Source: Dipteronia dyeriana
Taxonomy: Eukaryota; Streptophyta; Magnoliopsida; Sapindales; Sapindaceae
Assembly: GCA_032871835.1 (NCBI GenBank)
Contig: CM065295.1
Location: 27,786,501 to 27,850,500, forward strand
Reading direction: 5' to 3'
Length of the DNA: 64,000 nt
Position numbers and translations under genes: made by a program
The notes under the pieces: generated by a model
Database searches by the model: none
Told to the model about the DNA's origin: nothing
The model's input: only the letters and a program-made list of their open reading frames with translations
Part shown: positions 1 through 10,592 of the stretch, piece by piece
Layout: every line of letters begins with the position of its first letter
Position numbering within the stretch: the stretch's first letter is position 1

Positions 1-122
1 CGTACTGATTTGCATTGCATGCGGGCCATAAATTGTGCATATGCACTGACAGGTGCATACAGACAGGGTCAAAGCAATTGAATCTAATTGTCCACATACA
101 ATGCACTGATATATATTTTCAG

Positions 123-1123
123 AATGCACTGAGGGTACGTTTGGTGCACAGAATAAGAATTGACTATTTTAAAGAGATTAGATTGGATTGAATTGGTTTA
201 ATTTTAGTGTTTCCCGTGTTTAGTGCAACAAAGGATTGGACTAAAAATAGTGTTACCTTGTGTTTGGTATGTCATGAGATTGGAGAAAAATAATACAATA
301 ATAAAATTTAAAACTAAAAAGTTGTTTTGAAAAAAAGAACCCAGTCGAGAATCTTTCCCATTATCTCTCCTCTATCTCTCTCTTCTTTAGTTCTTTTCCA
401 TGTTACCACTTTCTTGAAAAGAAAAACCTTCTCTTTTAACTCTCCTCCTCTCATCTCTTTCTCTCAAAAAAAATAAAACCATTAGATTCTTTCAAAAAAA
501 AAAATATTTAATCAAAACTCATCCATCCATCTTTCATCCAAATTCAACAGCAATCACCAAACCAATGAAAAAAGAGTGAGAGAACACAATCAATGTCGAT
601 CTCCTCATATCGGCACTTGATCTCGACACTAGATGTTTTACCAACGATAGATAGAGAGAAATTCCAGATATGCTTTGTGGTCTTTGTTCATCTTGGGTTT
701 GCTTATCTCATATTTCTTTTTCTTTATTTATTGTAATGAGTTTTCTAATATTTCTTTTTCTTTATTTATTGTACTAAATTTTTGTTATGGTGAGAAACAA
801 ATACTAATATGACCAATACAAAATCATTTTTTTTTTGAACAAATTGAAGATTGTTGAATGTGTGTCTGGATCTCAGATTGTTTTTTCTAGACTTTATTAA
901 TTGATTGAAGAAGTTTTTTGAGTTTTTTTAATTGATTGAAGAATAACATGCAAAATTGGATGGGACTCATTTGAAACCCACCGTTTTTATTGGGACTAAT
1001 TTATCCCACATCAGTGGGATAAAAAATTATGAAGTGACTAATTTATCTCATCCCACCAACCAGTCAAACATGGGAATGAGACTAAAAATAAGCAGATTCT
1101 CATCCCATCCCATGTGACAAACG
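123..1123. mobile_element. Possible non-autonomous DNA transposon
   Basis: The two edges read inward as GGTACGTTTG (left) and GGTCCGTTTG (right, on the minus strand), a short inverted repeat of the kind seen on many plant non-autonomous DNA elements. A related end, reading GGTGCATTTGG on the minus strand, appears near 48,862. The inside has CT-rich leader-like sequence (about 360-470), a short ATG frame of 47 codons (594-737) and a 26-bp direct repeat (710-735 and 747-772). I see no transposase and no target-site duplication; the right flank is a (TA)n tract that could have erased one. Bases 1-122 hold nothing I recognise. Confidence 0.3.
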
Positions 1124-1127
1124 GACC

Positions 1128-1130
<3 letters not shown>

Positions 1131-1198
<68 letters not shown>
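1131..1198. repeat. (TA)34 microsatellite
   Basis: An uninterrupted dinucleotide run directly left of element X. The Tyr/Ile-repeat reading frames across it are artefacts of the microsatellite. Confidence 0.99.
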
Positions 1199-1208
<10 letters not shown>

Positions 1209-1213
1209 ATATA

Positions 1214-1437
1214 GGGTTAATAGCACTAATGCCCCTTGAATTGATAGCGAGGTAGCAAAGTGCCCCCTGATTTTTTTTTCTTGGCATTAAGCCCCTTGAA
1301 CTTTCATTTATTAGCAATAGCTGACATAAGTGAAACGGACGTTCATGGAAATTTACACTTACACACCTTGATTATATAAATAATTGCATTTAAACTGGAA
1401 AAATATAATAATATCACACAAACATCATTTGACATGT
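1214..1437 (+). repeat. Left terminal inverted repeat of element X
   Basis: Pairs with the reverse complement of 18326-18547. Shared landmarks in the same order are GGGTTAATA, AATGCCC-TTGAACT, TTTCATTTATT, ACACACC-TGATTATAT and AATATCACACAAACA. There are scattered substitutions and small indels. Confidence 0.85.
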
Positions 1438-1506
1438 TTGACTAATGTCCAAAAAAATAAAAATAAAAATAAAAATATTAATAATATTAAATATTTTGTA
1501 AAAAAT

Positions 1507-1574
1507 AAATAATAATAATAATAATAATAATAATAGTAATAATAAACTTTAATAATAATAAGAATAATAATAAG
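1507..1574. repeat. (AAT)n microsatellite
   Basis: An imperfect trinucleotide run (AAT/ATA with TAG and AAG interruptions) just inside the left TIR of element X. Confidence 0.9.
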
Positions 1575-1579
1575 TGAAA

Positions 1580-2446
1580 TTTTAATTAATAAAAAATAAA
1601 AAATTGAAATAATGATTAAATAATAATATAATTCTAAATTGTTTTAATAAAAATCTGGAAAGGAAATTTTTCAGCCTTCTATATCCTTGCATTTTCCAGC
1701 GTCTCAATAACTGGATCAAAAAATCAGCGGTGATACAACGTCCAATTAACACTCTTGAAAGGACATTTGGACAAATCAAACAACCTGCATAAGAATAATT
1801 AACATTAAACTCAACTATAACCCCAAAATCAATCAACAAACCCTAATCACAAACCTATAACCCCAAAATCAATACCCAGCTGCAGAAACAAACACGCATC
1901 TTCAAAAATCAACACCCACAAACAACCCCAATAGAAATCACCACAACCCCATACTAGAATTCATTAAAAAAAATAACTACGAAACGATTGCTCATAAAAT
2001 CAGAAAACATTTTTTTAAAAAAAATTGAACTATAAAACCAATAAACTCAAAACACAAATCCAAGCTTCCAAATTCCACCACGTAAAACGCAGACTCCCTC
2101 ATTTGCAACGAAGAGGCCGTGAACGGCGCCGTAAACCCGTGCACGCCACCACAAGGAATCCCCTCCTATAGCACCACAAGTTTTATTTTCATTTTTCTCA
2201 ATAACAAACAGAGAGAGAACTAGAGAGAGAAGAAACAAATGAAAGAAGAATCAAATGAGAGAGAGAGATGGGTAAAGAGAGATCGGTGAGAGAGAGACAG
2301 AATCCAAATCTCCTCCCAATGGTACGGGGTTGTGCCGCAGTAGTGGTAGCTAGACGGCTGCGGCAAGTTTGGGTGGCTATGGTTTGATGATGATGAGATG
2401 TGGGAGGTGGGTCTGATGGTGGTGGTAGCATTGGTGGCTCGGTGGC
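1580..2446 (-). other. Gene-leader-like segment inside element X
   Basis: Read on the minus strand, this begins with a strongly CT-rich stretch (2340-2210) like a plant 5' UTR. A T-rich stretch follows that could be an intron, with an acceptor-like TTATGCAG near 1785 and a short open stretch after it. MULEs often capture such promoter, 5' UTR and first-intron pieces (Pack-MULE behaviour). I do not recognise the donor gene and none of the frames gives a familiar domain. It may be just AT-rich filler. Confidence 0.3.
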
Positions 2447-3193
2447 TGATGTGAACAAGGCAGCTGCATCAAATGATCCATTGCATGTTCCGGTTGGGCC
2501 AATAACAAGGGCAAGAGCTAAGAGATTCAAAGAAGCACTAAATGGCCTAATTCAAGACACTTGGGCTGATTTTGAATTGTTGAAGTCCAAGATAAGCCCA
2601 CATGAAGACCAAGGCATAATTAATGTCATCAAGGCAATTGATTGGGCCGAATAAGGAAGACTTGGGTGTGTGGCACAAGCTAGGAGAAGAGTCAACTTTG
2701 GCTGATTTATTCCCTTTTAATTTCCAAAGAATAATAGTTGATTTGTTTCCCAAATTAAGGGGCTGATTTGTTTCCAGATTTAGCTTTCCAATTAGGGAGC
2801 AAGTCAATAGTTTCTCAAATTAGTTTTCTTCTGATTATAAGGCCTTAATGGCCGAATTATCTTGTTTCCTTTTAGGATGGCTTATTGCCTTTCTTTTCGT
2901 TTAGGGTTTTAGTATATAAAGGAACGAATTGGATGTAATTGGACAGACTTGAATTGAATAAAAATTGTGAGAGTTCATCTCTTTTTGGTTCTGAAAACTT
3001 GACTTATCACTCACATCTTCTTCTTGTTCTTGAGTGTGGCGTCTTCAACTTCTTGATACCGTTGGTTCTTACCTCTTTATAGGTAACGGGTCGCGGTCCG
3101 ATAACGTTCTTGTTTATAAACTTGGTTAGAAAACGATCCTTCGTTACCATATATTGGTTCCGGGTCTCACTGCTCTTGGTGAGGTTCATATCA
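2447..3193 (+). repeat. 5' LTR of gypsy element
   Basis: 747 bp, identical by eye to 8361-9107 except at the sixth base. It contains a TATATAAAGG promoter-like box near 2913 and the end of the pol frame, which is silent in this copy. Confidence 0.97.
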
Positions 3194-3195
3194 GT

Positions 3196-3207
3196 TGGTA
3201 TCAGAGC
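3196..3207 (+). other. Primer-binding site, tRNA-iMet
   Basis: TGGTATCAGAGC lies three bases after the LTR and is complementary to the 3' end of plant initiator methionine tRNA, which primes minus-strand cDNA synthesis. Confidence 0.95.
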
Positions 3208-3774
3208 TTAGGCTTCTAAATCAGGTTTAATCTATCCTTGTTCTTTCTCTTATCTGTATTCATTTGTTTCAACAAAAAAAAAAAAAAAGTTTGATCAAAC
3301 CAAGTACCAAAAAAAAAAAAAAAAAAAAAAAAAAGTACCAAAAGCTTGCTTGTGTCCACTTGATCAAGGTCGGTAAAAAAAAAAAAAAAACAAAGAAATT
3401 TTTTTTTTGGGTCGTGTAGTTGAACCTATATCAACTATTTCTATTCATTATCTTGATTTCGTGCATTGATATTCAAAAAAAAAAAAAAATTAATAGCTAA
3501 AGAATTTCGTCTTCATTATTCTTGTCCTTTTGCTCAGTTACTTCTATTTTTCTCGCACTTCTTGTGAGTGTCCGTATAAGTCAAAAAAAAAAGAAGGAAG
3601 AACTGAAAGAGTTAACAAAGAGTGGAAAAAGGCAAGAGTGTGTGAGCTCATCAAAGGGTAAAAGCCAAAGAATTGAGTGAAAACACTAGTGTGAGTGCCA
3701 CCATCTTTGAGAGTAAACACGTGAGGGAGTGTTTGTGAGGCTTACTAATTTCTTTTGCTTTGCAGGTTTCAAAT
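3208..3774 (+). other. Gypsy leader with poly-A tracts
   Basis: Untranslated leader between the primer-binding site and gag. It holds several A homopolymers (around 3272, 3311-3334, 3376 and 3476) and ends with an acceptor-like CTTTGCAG a few bases before the gag ATG, so the leader may be spliced. Confidence 0.7.
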
Positions 3775-6700
3775 ATGTCACGCGATAAAAGTAGAGACTT
3801 GTCTGATAATGCACCAGAAACGATAGATCTTAATTTTTTGTATAAAGCCATACAAAAAAACATGGAGCGGATGGAGATTAAGATTGGTGAGGTGCATGAT
3901 AGGATAGATAAGGTGGAGTCTAGTTCACAAAGGGTGCAACAAATTAGGGTTCCTAATGTGGAACGAAGAGAAAGAAACCCACCTAGAGACGATTATGATG
4001 ATGATTATGGGAATGACCTAGAGGAGGGTGATCGCATGTCCAATGTGGGTACAGGTAGATTGAGGCATGAAATGGGAGGTAGAGGAGTTAGGTATGGGAA
4101 TAGAGGAGATAGGTATGGAGAGAGGGCTGATAATAATTTGGGTAGTATAAAGGTGAAAATCCCAACGTTCCAAGGTAAAACTGATCCCGAAGCTTATTTA
4201 GAGTGGGAGAAAAGAATAGAATTGGTATTTGACTGCCATGAGTATTCTGAATTAAAGAAGGTAAAGTTGGTTGCCATAGAATTTACTGATTATGCTATCG
4301 TTTGGTGGGATTAATTGATTGTGAGTAGAAGACGACATGGAGAAAGACCTATTGAGACTTGGGAGGAGATGAAAGCTGTCATGAGGAAGCGTTTCATTCC
4401 GAGTCACTATTATAGGGGTTTGTTTCAAAAATTACAAACCCTTACTCAAGGGTCTAAGTGTGTTGAAGATTACTACAAGGAGATGGAGATAGCCATGATT
4501 CGAGCTGATGTAGAGGAAGACCGAGAGGCTACTATGGCTAGGTTTTTAAATGGACTAAACCGAGACATAGCAAATGTGGTGGAGTTGCAACATTATGTTG
4601 AATTGAGTGACATGGTTCACATGGCAATTAAGGTGGAACAACAGTTGAAGAGAAAGAGTTCAACACGGGTTGGGCAAAATTCGGGTTCTTCATCATCATG
4701 GAAATCGAATTGGAGCAAGAGGGATGACCAACCTAGTTTCAAGGCCAAGGCCGAACCTTCCAGAGATCATAAAGTCGGAGGCACATTAAAACAAGGTACA
4801 TCAGATTCTCAACCTTCTAGAAATCGTGACATTAAGTGCTTTAAGTGTCTGGGAGCAGGTCATATTGCATCTCAATGCCCAAACAAGAGAGTAATGGTTT
4901 TGAAGGATGATGGTGAGATCGAATCTGAAGGTGAATCTGATGATGAGTCCATGCCACCTTTGGAGGATGCAAGTGATATTGAATATCCGGTGGACGGAGA
5001 GCTTTTGGTGGCGAGAAGAGCTCTTAGTGCTCAAGCCAAGGAAGATGATGAGGTACAACGTGACAACATTTTTCATACCCGCTGCCATGTTAATGATAAG
5101 GTATGTAGCATGATCATTGATGGGGGGAGTTGTACTAATGTGGCTAGCACTAATTTTGTGGAGAAATTGAATTTAACCACTTTGAGGCATCCAAAACCAT
5201 ATAAGCTACAGTGGTTAAATGATAGTGGGGAAATCAAGGTGACTAAACAAGTGTTGGTGACGTTTTCAATTGGAAAGTACAAAGATGAAGTCCTTTGTGA
5301 TGTGGTACCAATGAATGCGGGCCATATCCTTTTGGGGAGACCATGGCAGTTCGATAGGCATGTGACCCATGATGGGTATACCAATAGATACTCCTTTGTA
5401 CTCAATAAAAAATCAATCACTCTTGTACCTTTAACCCCAAAACAAGTGTATGAAGATCAAGTAAGGTTAAGAAAAGAGAGAGATGTAAAAAAAGAGAGTG
5501 AGAGTGAGAGTTCAAAAGAAAGAGAGAGAAAAGAAAAAGATTCTGAAAAAACAAAAAAAGAAAAAAAAGATAAAGTGGTTGTTGAGAAAAAGAGAGAGAG
5601 AAAACAAGTAAGCTTTTATGCAAGGGAGAGTGAGGTCAAAAAGGCTCTATTTTCAAATCAGCCAATGATTGTACTTTTGTACAAAGAGGCTTGCTTTAGT
5701 ACTAATGAACTTAACCCTTCTTTGCCTAGTGTTGTTGTTTCTCTATTGCAGGACTTTGATGAAGTGTTTCCCGAAGAGATGCCTATTGGTTTACCACCAA
5801 TAAGGGGGATTGAGCACCAAATTGACTTTGTACCCGGAGCACCCATCCCAAATAGACCAGCATATAGAAGTAATCCTGAGGAGACAAAGGAACTTCAAAG
5901 GCAGGTTAGTGAGCTCATGGAAAAAGGGTATGTACGTGAGAGCATGAGTCCTTGTGCGGTTCCCGTATTGCTTGTACCAAAGAAGGATGGATCATGGAGG
6001 ATGTGCATTGATTGTCGTGCCATCAACAATATCACTGTAAAGTATCGACATCCTATTCCTAGATTAGATGATATGCTTGATGAATTACATGGTTCTATTG
6101 TTTTTACTAAAATTGATCTTAAAAGTGGATATCATCAAATTAGGATGAAGGAAGGTGATGAGTGGAAAACTGCTTTCAAAACAAAATATGGATTATATGA
6201 GTGGTTAGTTATGCCTTTTGGATTAACTAATGCACCAAGTACTTTCATGAGATTAATGAACCATATTTTGCGTGCTTTTATTGGAAAGTTTGTGGTTGTT
6301 TATTTTGATGACATTCTGATTTATAGCAAAAACTTGGATGAGCATGTTGAACATTTAAAACTTGTTTTAGGAGTTTTAAGAACAGAAAAGTTGTTTGCTA
6401 ATCTCAAAAAGTGCACCTTTTGCACCGATAAACTTGTATTTCTGGGCTTTGTTGTTAGTGCTAAGGGAATTGGGGTTGATGAAGAAAAGGTTAAGGCAAT
6501 TAGGGAGTGGCCGAAACCTACCAATGTGGGACAAGTGAGAAGTTTTCATGGGTTGGCTAGTTTTTATAGGAGGTTTGTGAAAGATTTTAGTAGTGTAGTT
6601 GCACCTTTAACCGAAGTTATCAAAAAGAATGTGGGTTTTAAGTGGGGTAATGAACAAGAAAAGGCATTTAACTTGATTAAGGAAAAATTAACTAATGCAC

Positions 6701-8568
6701 CTTTGCTTGCTTTGCCTGACTTTGCTAAAACTTTTGAGATTGAGTGTGATGCTTCAGGAATAGGTATTGGAGCTGTTCTAATGCAAGAAGGTCGTCCCAT
6801 TGCATATTTTAGTGAGAAGATAAGTGGAGCAGCCTTGAATTATCCTACCTATGACAAGGAGATGTATGCTTTGATTAGAGCATTGGAAACTTGGCAACAC
6901 TACCTTTGGCCAAAAGAATTTGTGATTCACACGGATCATGAGTCCTTAAAGCATATAAAGGGGCAACACAAGCTAAATAAGCGGCATGCCAAGTGGGTGG
7001 AGTTCATTGAAACGTTTCCATATGTGATCAGGTACAAAAAGGGTAAGGAAAACGTGGTCGCTGATGCTCTGTCAAGAAGGTACGTTCTACTTTCTACTTT
7101 GGATGCTAAATTGTTTGGTTTTGATTACATTAAACAGTTGTATGTGGAAGATTCTGATTTTGGTAATGTGTTCAATGCATGTGAAAAGGCTGCATTTGGT
7201 AAATTTTATAGGCATGATGGATTTTTGTTTAGAGAAACTAAATTATGTGTGCCTAAGAGTTCTTTGCGTGAATTGCTTGTTAGAGAAGCTCATGGGGGAG
7301 GTTTGATGGGGCATTTTGGTGTAGCTAAGACACTAGATACTTTGCATGAACATTTTTTTTGGCCTCATATGAAACGTGATGTAGAAAGAATCTGTGAGAA
7401 ATGCATTACTTGTAGACAAGCCAAGTCTAGGATTAAGCCTCATGGATTGTATACTCCTTTGCCTATACCTAATGGACCTTGGATTGATATTTCTATGGAT
7501 TTTGTGTTGGGTTTGCCTAGGTCAAAAAGGGGTAGGGACTCTATTTATGTGGTTGTTGATAGGTTTTCTAAAATGGCACATTTCATTCCTTGTCATAAAA
7601 CCGATGATGCATCACATATTGCTGATTTGTTTTTCAAAGAAATTGTAAGATTGCATGGCATGCCTAAGACCATTGTTTCGGATAGAGATGCTAAGTTCTT
7701 AAGCTACTTTTGGAAGACTTTGTGGGGTAAGTTAGGCACTAAACTTTTATTTTCTACCACTTGGCATCCACAAACTGATGGTCAAACTGAAGTAGTTAAT
7801 AGGACTTTATCTACCTTGTTGCATGCTATAATACAAAAGAACTTGAAAACATGGGAGGATTGTCTGCCGCATGTAGAGTTTGCTTATAATAGGAGCGTGC
7901 ATTCTGCAACTCATTTTTCGCCTTTTGAAATTGTGTATGGTTTTAACCCATTGACTCCTTTGGATTTAATTCCTTTACCTGTGAATGAGCATGTTAACTT
8001 GGATGGAAAGAAAAAGGCAGATTTTGTTAAGCAAATCCATGAAAAGACTCGGGAAAACGTAGAGAGACGAACTAAGCAATATGCCAATCAAGCAAATAAA
8101 GGGCGTAAGAAGGTTGTGTTTGAGCCCGGTGATTGGGTGTGGTTGCATATGAGGAAGGAACGATTCCCAGCCCAGCGGAGTTCTAAACTACTTCCAAGGG
8201 GAGATGGCCCATTTCAAGTGATTGAAAGAATCAATGATAACGCATACAAGTTGGATCTTCCAGGTGAGTACAATGTTAGTGCAAGCTTCAATGTTTCTGA
8301 TTTGTCTCCTTTTGATGTAGGCGACGATTTGAGGACAAATCCTTTTCAAGAGGGAGGGAATGATGAGAACAAGGCAGCTGCATCAAATGATCCATTGCAT
8401 GTTCCGGTTGGGCCAATAACAAGGGCAAGAGCTAAGAGATTCAAAGAAGCACTAAATGGCCTAATTCAAGACACTTGGGCTGATTTTGAATTGTTGAAGT
8501 CCAAGATAAGCCCACATGAAGACCAAGGCATAATTAATGTCATCAAGGCAATTGATTGGGCCGAATAA
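3775..8568 (+). pseudogene. Gypsy gag-pol polyprotein, one in-frame stop
   Basis: A single frame of 1,597 codons encodes the capsid and replication enzymes. In order: gag (from ATG 3775); a CCHC zinc knuckle [14 protein letters not shown] (4838-4879); an aspartic protease core around IIDGGSC (5113); a Lys/Glu-rich linker (5461-5610); reverse transcriptase with YFDDILIYS (about 6301); RNase H starting IECDASG (6737); integrase with an HHCC finger (7294-7420) and a DDE core (MDFVLG, SDRDAKF, then the E of GQTEVVNR). The last ~69 codons lie in the 3' LTR and include [18 protein letters not shown]. The only break is TAA at 4312-4314 (codon 180), where related elements have Gln, so a single C-to-T change explains it. 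It lies inside gag, before the zinc knuckle, not at a gag/pol boundary, so it looks like a mutation and not recoding. Confidence 0.96.
8349..8360 (+). other. Polypurine tract of gypsy element
   Basis: AGAGGGAGGGAA ends exactly at the first base of the 3' LTR and primes plus-strand synthesis. It is also translated as part of the pol C-terminus. Confidence 0.9.
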
Positions 8569-9107
8569 GGAAGACTTGGGTGTGTGGCACAAGCTAGGAG
8601 AAGAGTCAACTTTGGCTGATTTATTCCCTTTTAATTTCCAAAGAATAATAGTTGATTTGTTTCCCAAATTAAGGGGCTGATTTGTTTCCAGATTTAGCTT
8701 TCCAATTAGGGAGCAAGTCAATAGTTTCTCAAATTAGTTTTCTTCTGATTATAAGGCCTTAATGGCCGAATTATCTTGTTTCCTTTTAGGATGGCTTATT
8801 GCCTTTCTTTTCGTTTAGGGTTTTAGTATATAAAGGAACGAATTGGATGTAATTGGACAGACTTGAATTGAATAAAAATTGTGAGAGTTCATCTCTTTTT
8901 GGTTCTGAAAACTTGACTTATCACTCACATCTTCTTCTTGTTCTTGAGTGTGGCGTCTTCAACTTCTTGATACCGTTGGTTCTTACCTCTTTATAGGTAA
9001 CGGGTCGCGGTCCGATAACGTTCTTGTTTATAAACTTGGTTAGAAAACGATCCTTCGTTACCATATATTGGTTCCGGGTCTCACTGCTCTTGGTGAGGTT
9101 CATATCA
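8361..9107 (+). repeat. 3' LTR of gypsy element
   Basis: 747-bp partner of 2447-3193. The first 208 bp are the translated end of the polyprotein; the rest is non-coding promoter and R/U5-like sequence ending CATATCA. Confidence 0.97.
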
Positions 9108-9688
9108 GTGGCTGATGGTGGAAGATGATGACCTGGGTTTGGGTGTTGGTGTTGGTGGAAGATGAAGAATTGAAGATTAATGATAATGGATTTGTGAAGA
9201 AATAAAGAAATATGACCTGGGTTTTATTTAATAGGGCTCGAAAAATAAATGGCAGTATTTCAGAGCGGTGTTGTACAAATATCACAAGTTTAGTAATATA
9301 TGTTTAAATGACACCATTTAACGTAAAGAGACGAGAATACCCCGACAAAATTGAAAAAGAGAAAGAGTTATCATTTTGTGAGTCTGAGAAAAGCAATAGT
9401 GAGAAAGAAACCGACGACAATGAAATCGACGGCGAAGAAATCGACGGCTTATTGACCGGAACAGGAATACAGTACATTTCGCAGCAATTGACAGAGGTAA
9501 GCTCAGTTTGTTTTATTTATCGATTTGTTGTTGATAACTTATCATTGCATTTTAGACTTGTTTTGTTGATTGAAATTGTAGATTAGGGTTGACAATGGTT
9601 GTGGTTTTGATTTGGGTTTGAGATGAGGTTGAATATGTTATGAGGAAAATGAGATTGTGGTATCAAGTAAATATTTTTTTTTTTAATA

Positions 9689-10550
9689 AATCGAGAAAAT
9701 TTTATAGAGAGATTCAAGAAAATTTATCATACGATCGAGATTATTTCTCAAAAGATCGAGAACATTTTCAAAGCATCGAGAATATTTTTAAAGGATCGAG
9801 AAATTGTTTGAAACGATCGAGAATATTTTCCTTACAATCGAGAATGTTTTTCAAAGTGATCGTGCTTTTGTTAAATGATCGAGAAGATTTTTCAAAGAAT
9901 CGAGAGGTTTTTCAAAGTATCAAGACTATTTTCAAAGGATCGAGAATTTTTTATAACGATCGAGAATGTTTTTCAAAGGATCGAGATTTTTTAAAATGAT
10001 CGAGAAGAGAAGATTTTTCAAAGAATCGAGAAGATTTTTTAAAGAATCGAGAGGTTTTTCAAAGTATCGAGACTATTTTCAAAGGATCGAGAATTGTTTA
10101 AAACGATCGAGAATATTTTTCTAACGATCGAGAATGTTTTTAAAAAGGTCCAGATTTTATAAAATGATCGAGAAGATTTTTCTAAGAATCGAGAGGTTTA
10201 TAAAAAGGATCAAGACTATTTTAAAGGATCGAGAATGTTTTCAAACGATCGAGAATATTTGTCTAACTATCGAGAATGTTTTTCAAATGGTCGAGATTTT
10301 TTAAAATGATCGAGAAAAGTTTTCAATGAATCGAAAGGTTTTTCAAAGGATCGAGACTATTTTCAAAGGATCGAGATGTTTTTCAAAGGATCGAGTCTAT
10401 TTTCAAAGGATCGATACTATTTCCAAAGGATCGAGAACTTTTTCAAAGGATCGAGTACTTTTTCAAAGGATCGAGAACTTTTTCAAAGGATCGAGAACTT
10501 TTTTAAAGTATTGAGAATTTGTTTCAAACGATTGAGAATATTTTCTAATT
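9689..10550 (+). repeat. Degenerate ~20-bp minisatellite, K1 ULP leader intron
   Basis: About 40 imperfect units of consensus ATCGAGAACTTTTTCAAAGG. The best-kept run is 10370-10510, where units follow each other almost without change. Larger blocks of roughly 140 bp recur (starting near 9878, 10010 and 10165). The array lies between a donor-like site at 9497 (GAG|GTAAGC) and the acceptor ATTGCAG just before the ATG at 10593, so it sits in a 5' UTR intron. Open frames across it are repeat artefacts. Confidence 0.93.
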
Positions 10551-10592
10551 TTTTTTTCAGTTTACTGATGTACTGTTTCTGTGACATTGCAG

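Larger units (their letters stand above)
2447..9107 (+). mobile_element. Near-intact Ty3/gypsy retrotransposon, CRM-like
   Basis: A complete LTR element of 6,661 bp. Both LTRs are 747 bp, start TGATG and end CATATCA, and are flanked by a perfect 5-bp target-site duplication GTGGC (2442-2446 and 9108-9112). A primer-binding site for initiator methionine tRNA follows the 5' LTR and a purine-rich tract precedes the 3' LTR. Domain order gag, protease, reverse transcriptase, RNase H, integrase defines Ty3/gypsy. The single frame, the absence of a chromodomain and a polyprotein that runs into the 3' LTR resemble the CRM (centromeric) lineage; that assignment is from memory of the family. The only LTR difference I see is base 6 (T versus A), so insertion was very recent. 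It lies inside element X. Confidence 0.97.

Noticed and set aside
123..1123. Firm assignment to a transposon superfamily
   Set aside because: Only about ten bases of inverted ends and no target duplication can be seen.
1038..1317. Tyr/Ile-repeat proteins on minus
   Set aside because: They are translations of the (TA)34 tract.
3196..3207. tRNA gene for initiator methionine
   Set aside because: Only the 12-base primer complement is present next to LTR ends; no cloverleaf follows. The same applies at 44007-44019 and 58969-58980.
4312..4314. Programmed stop-codon readthrough between gag and pol
   Set aside because: The stop is inside gag, before the zinc knuckle, and a single C-to-T change from Gln explains it; related single-frame elements have no stop there.
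9689..10550. CRISPR-like array
   Set aside because: Units are contiguous and degenerate, with no constant repeat plus unique spacer, and the genome is a plant's.
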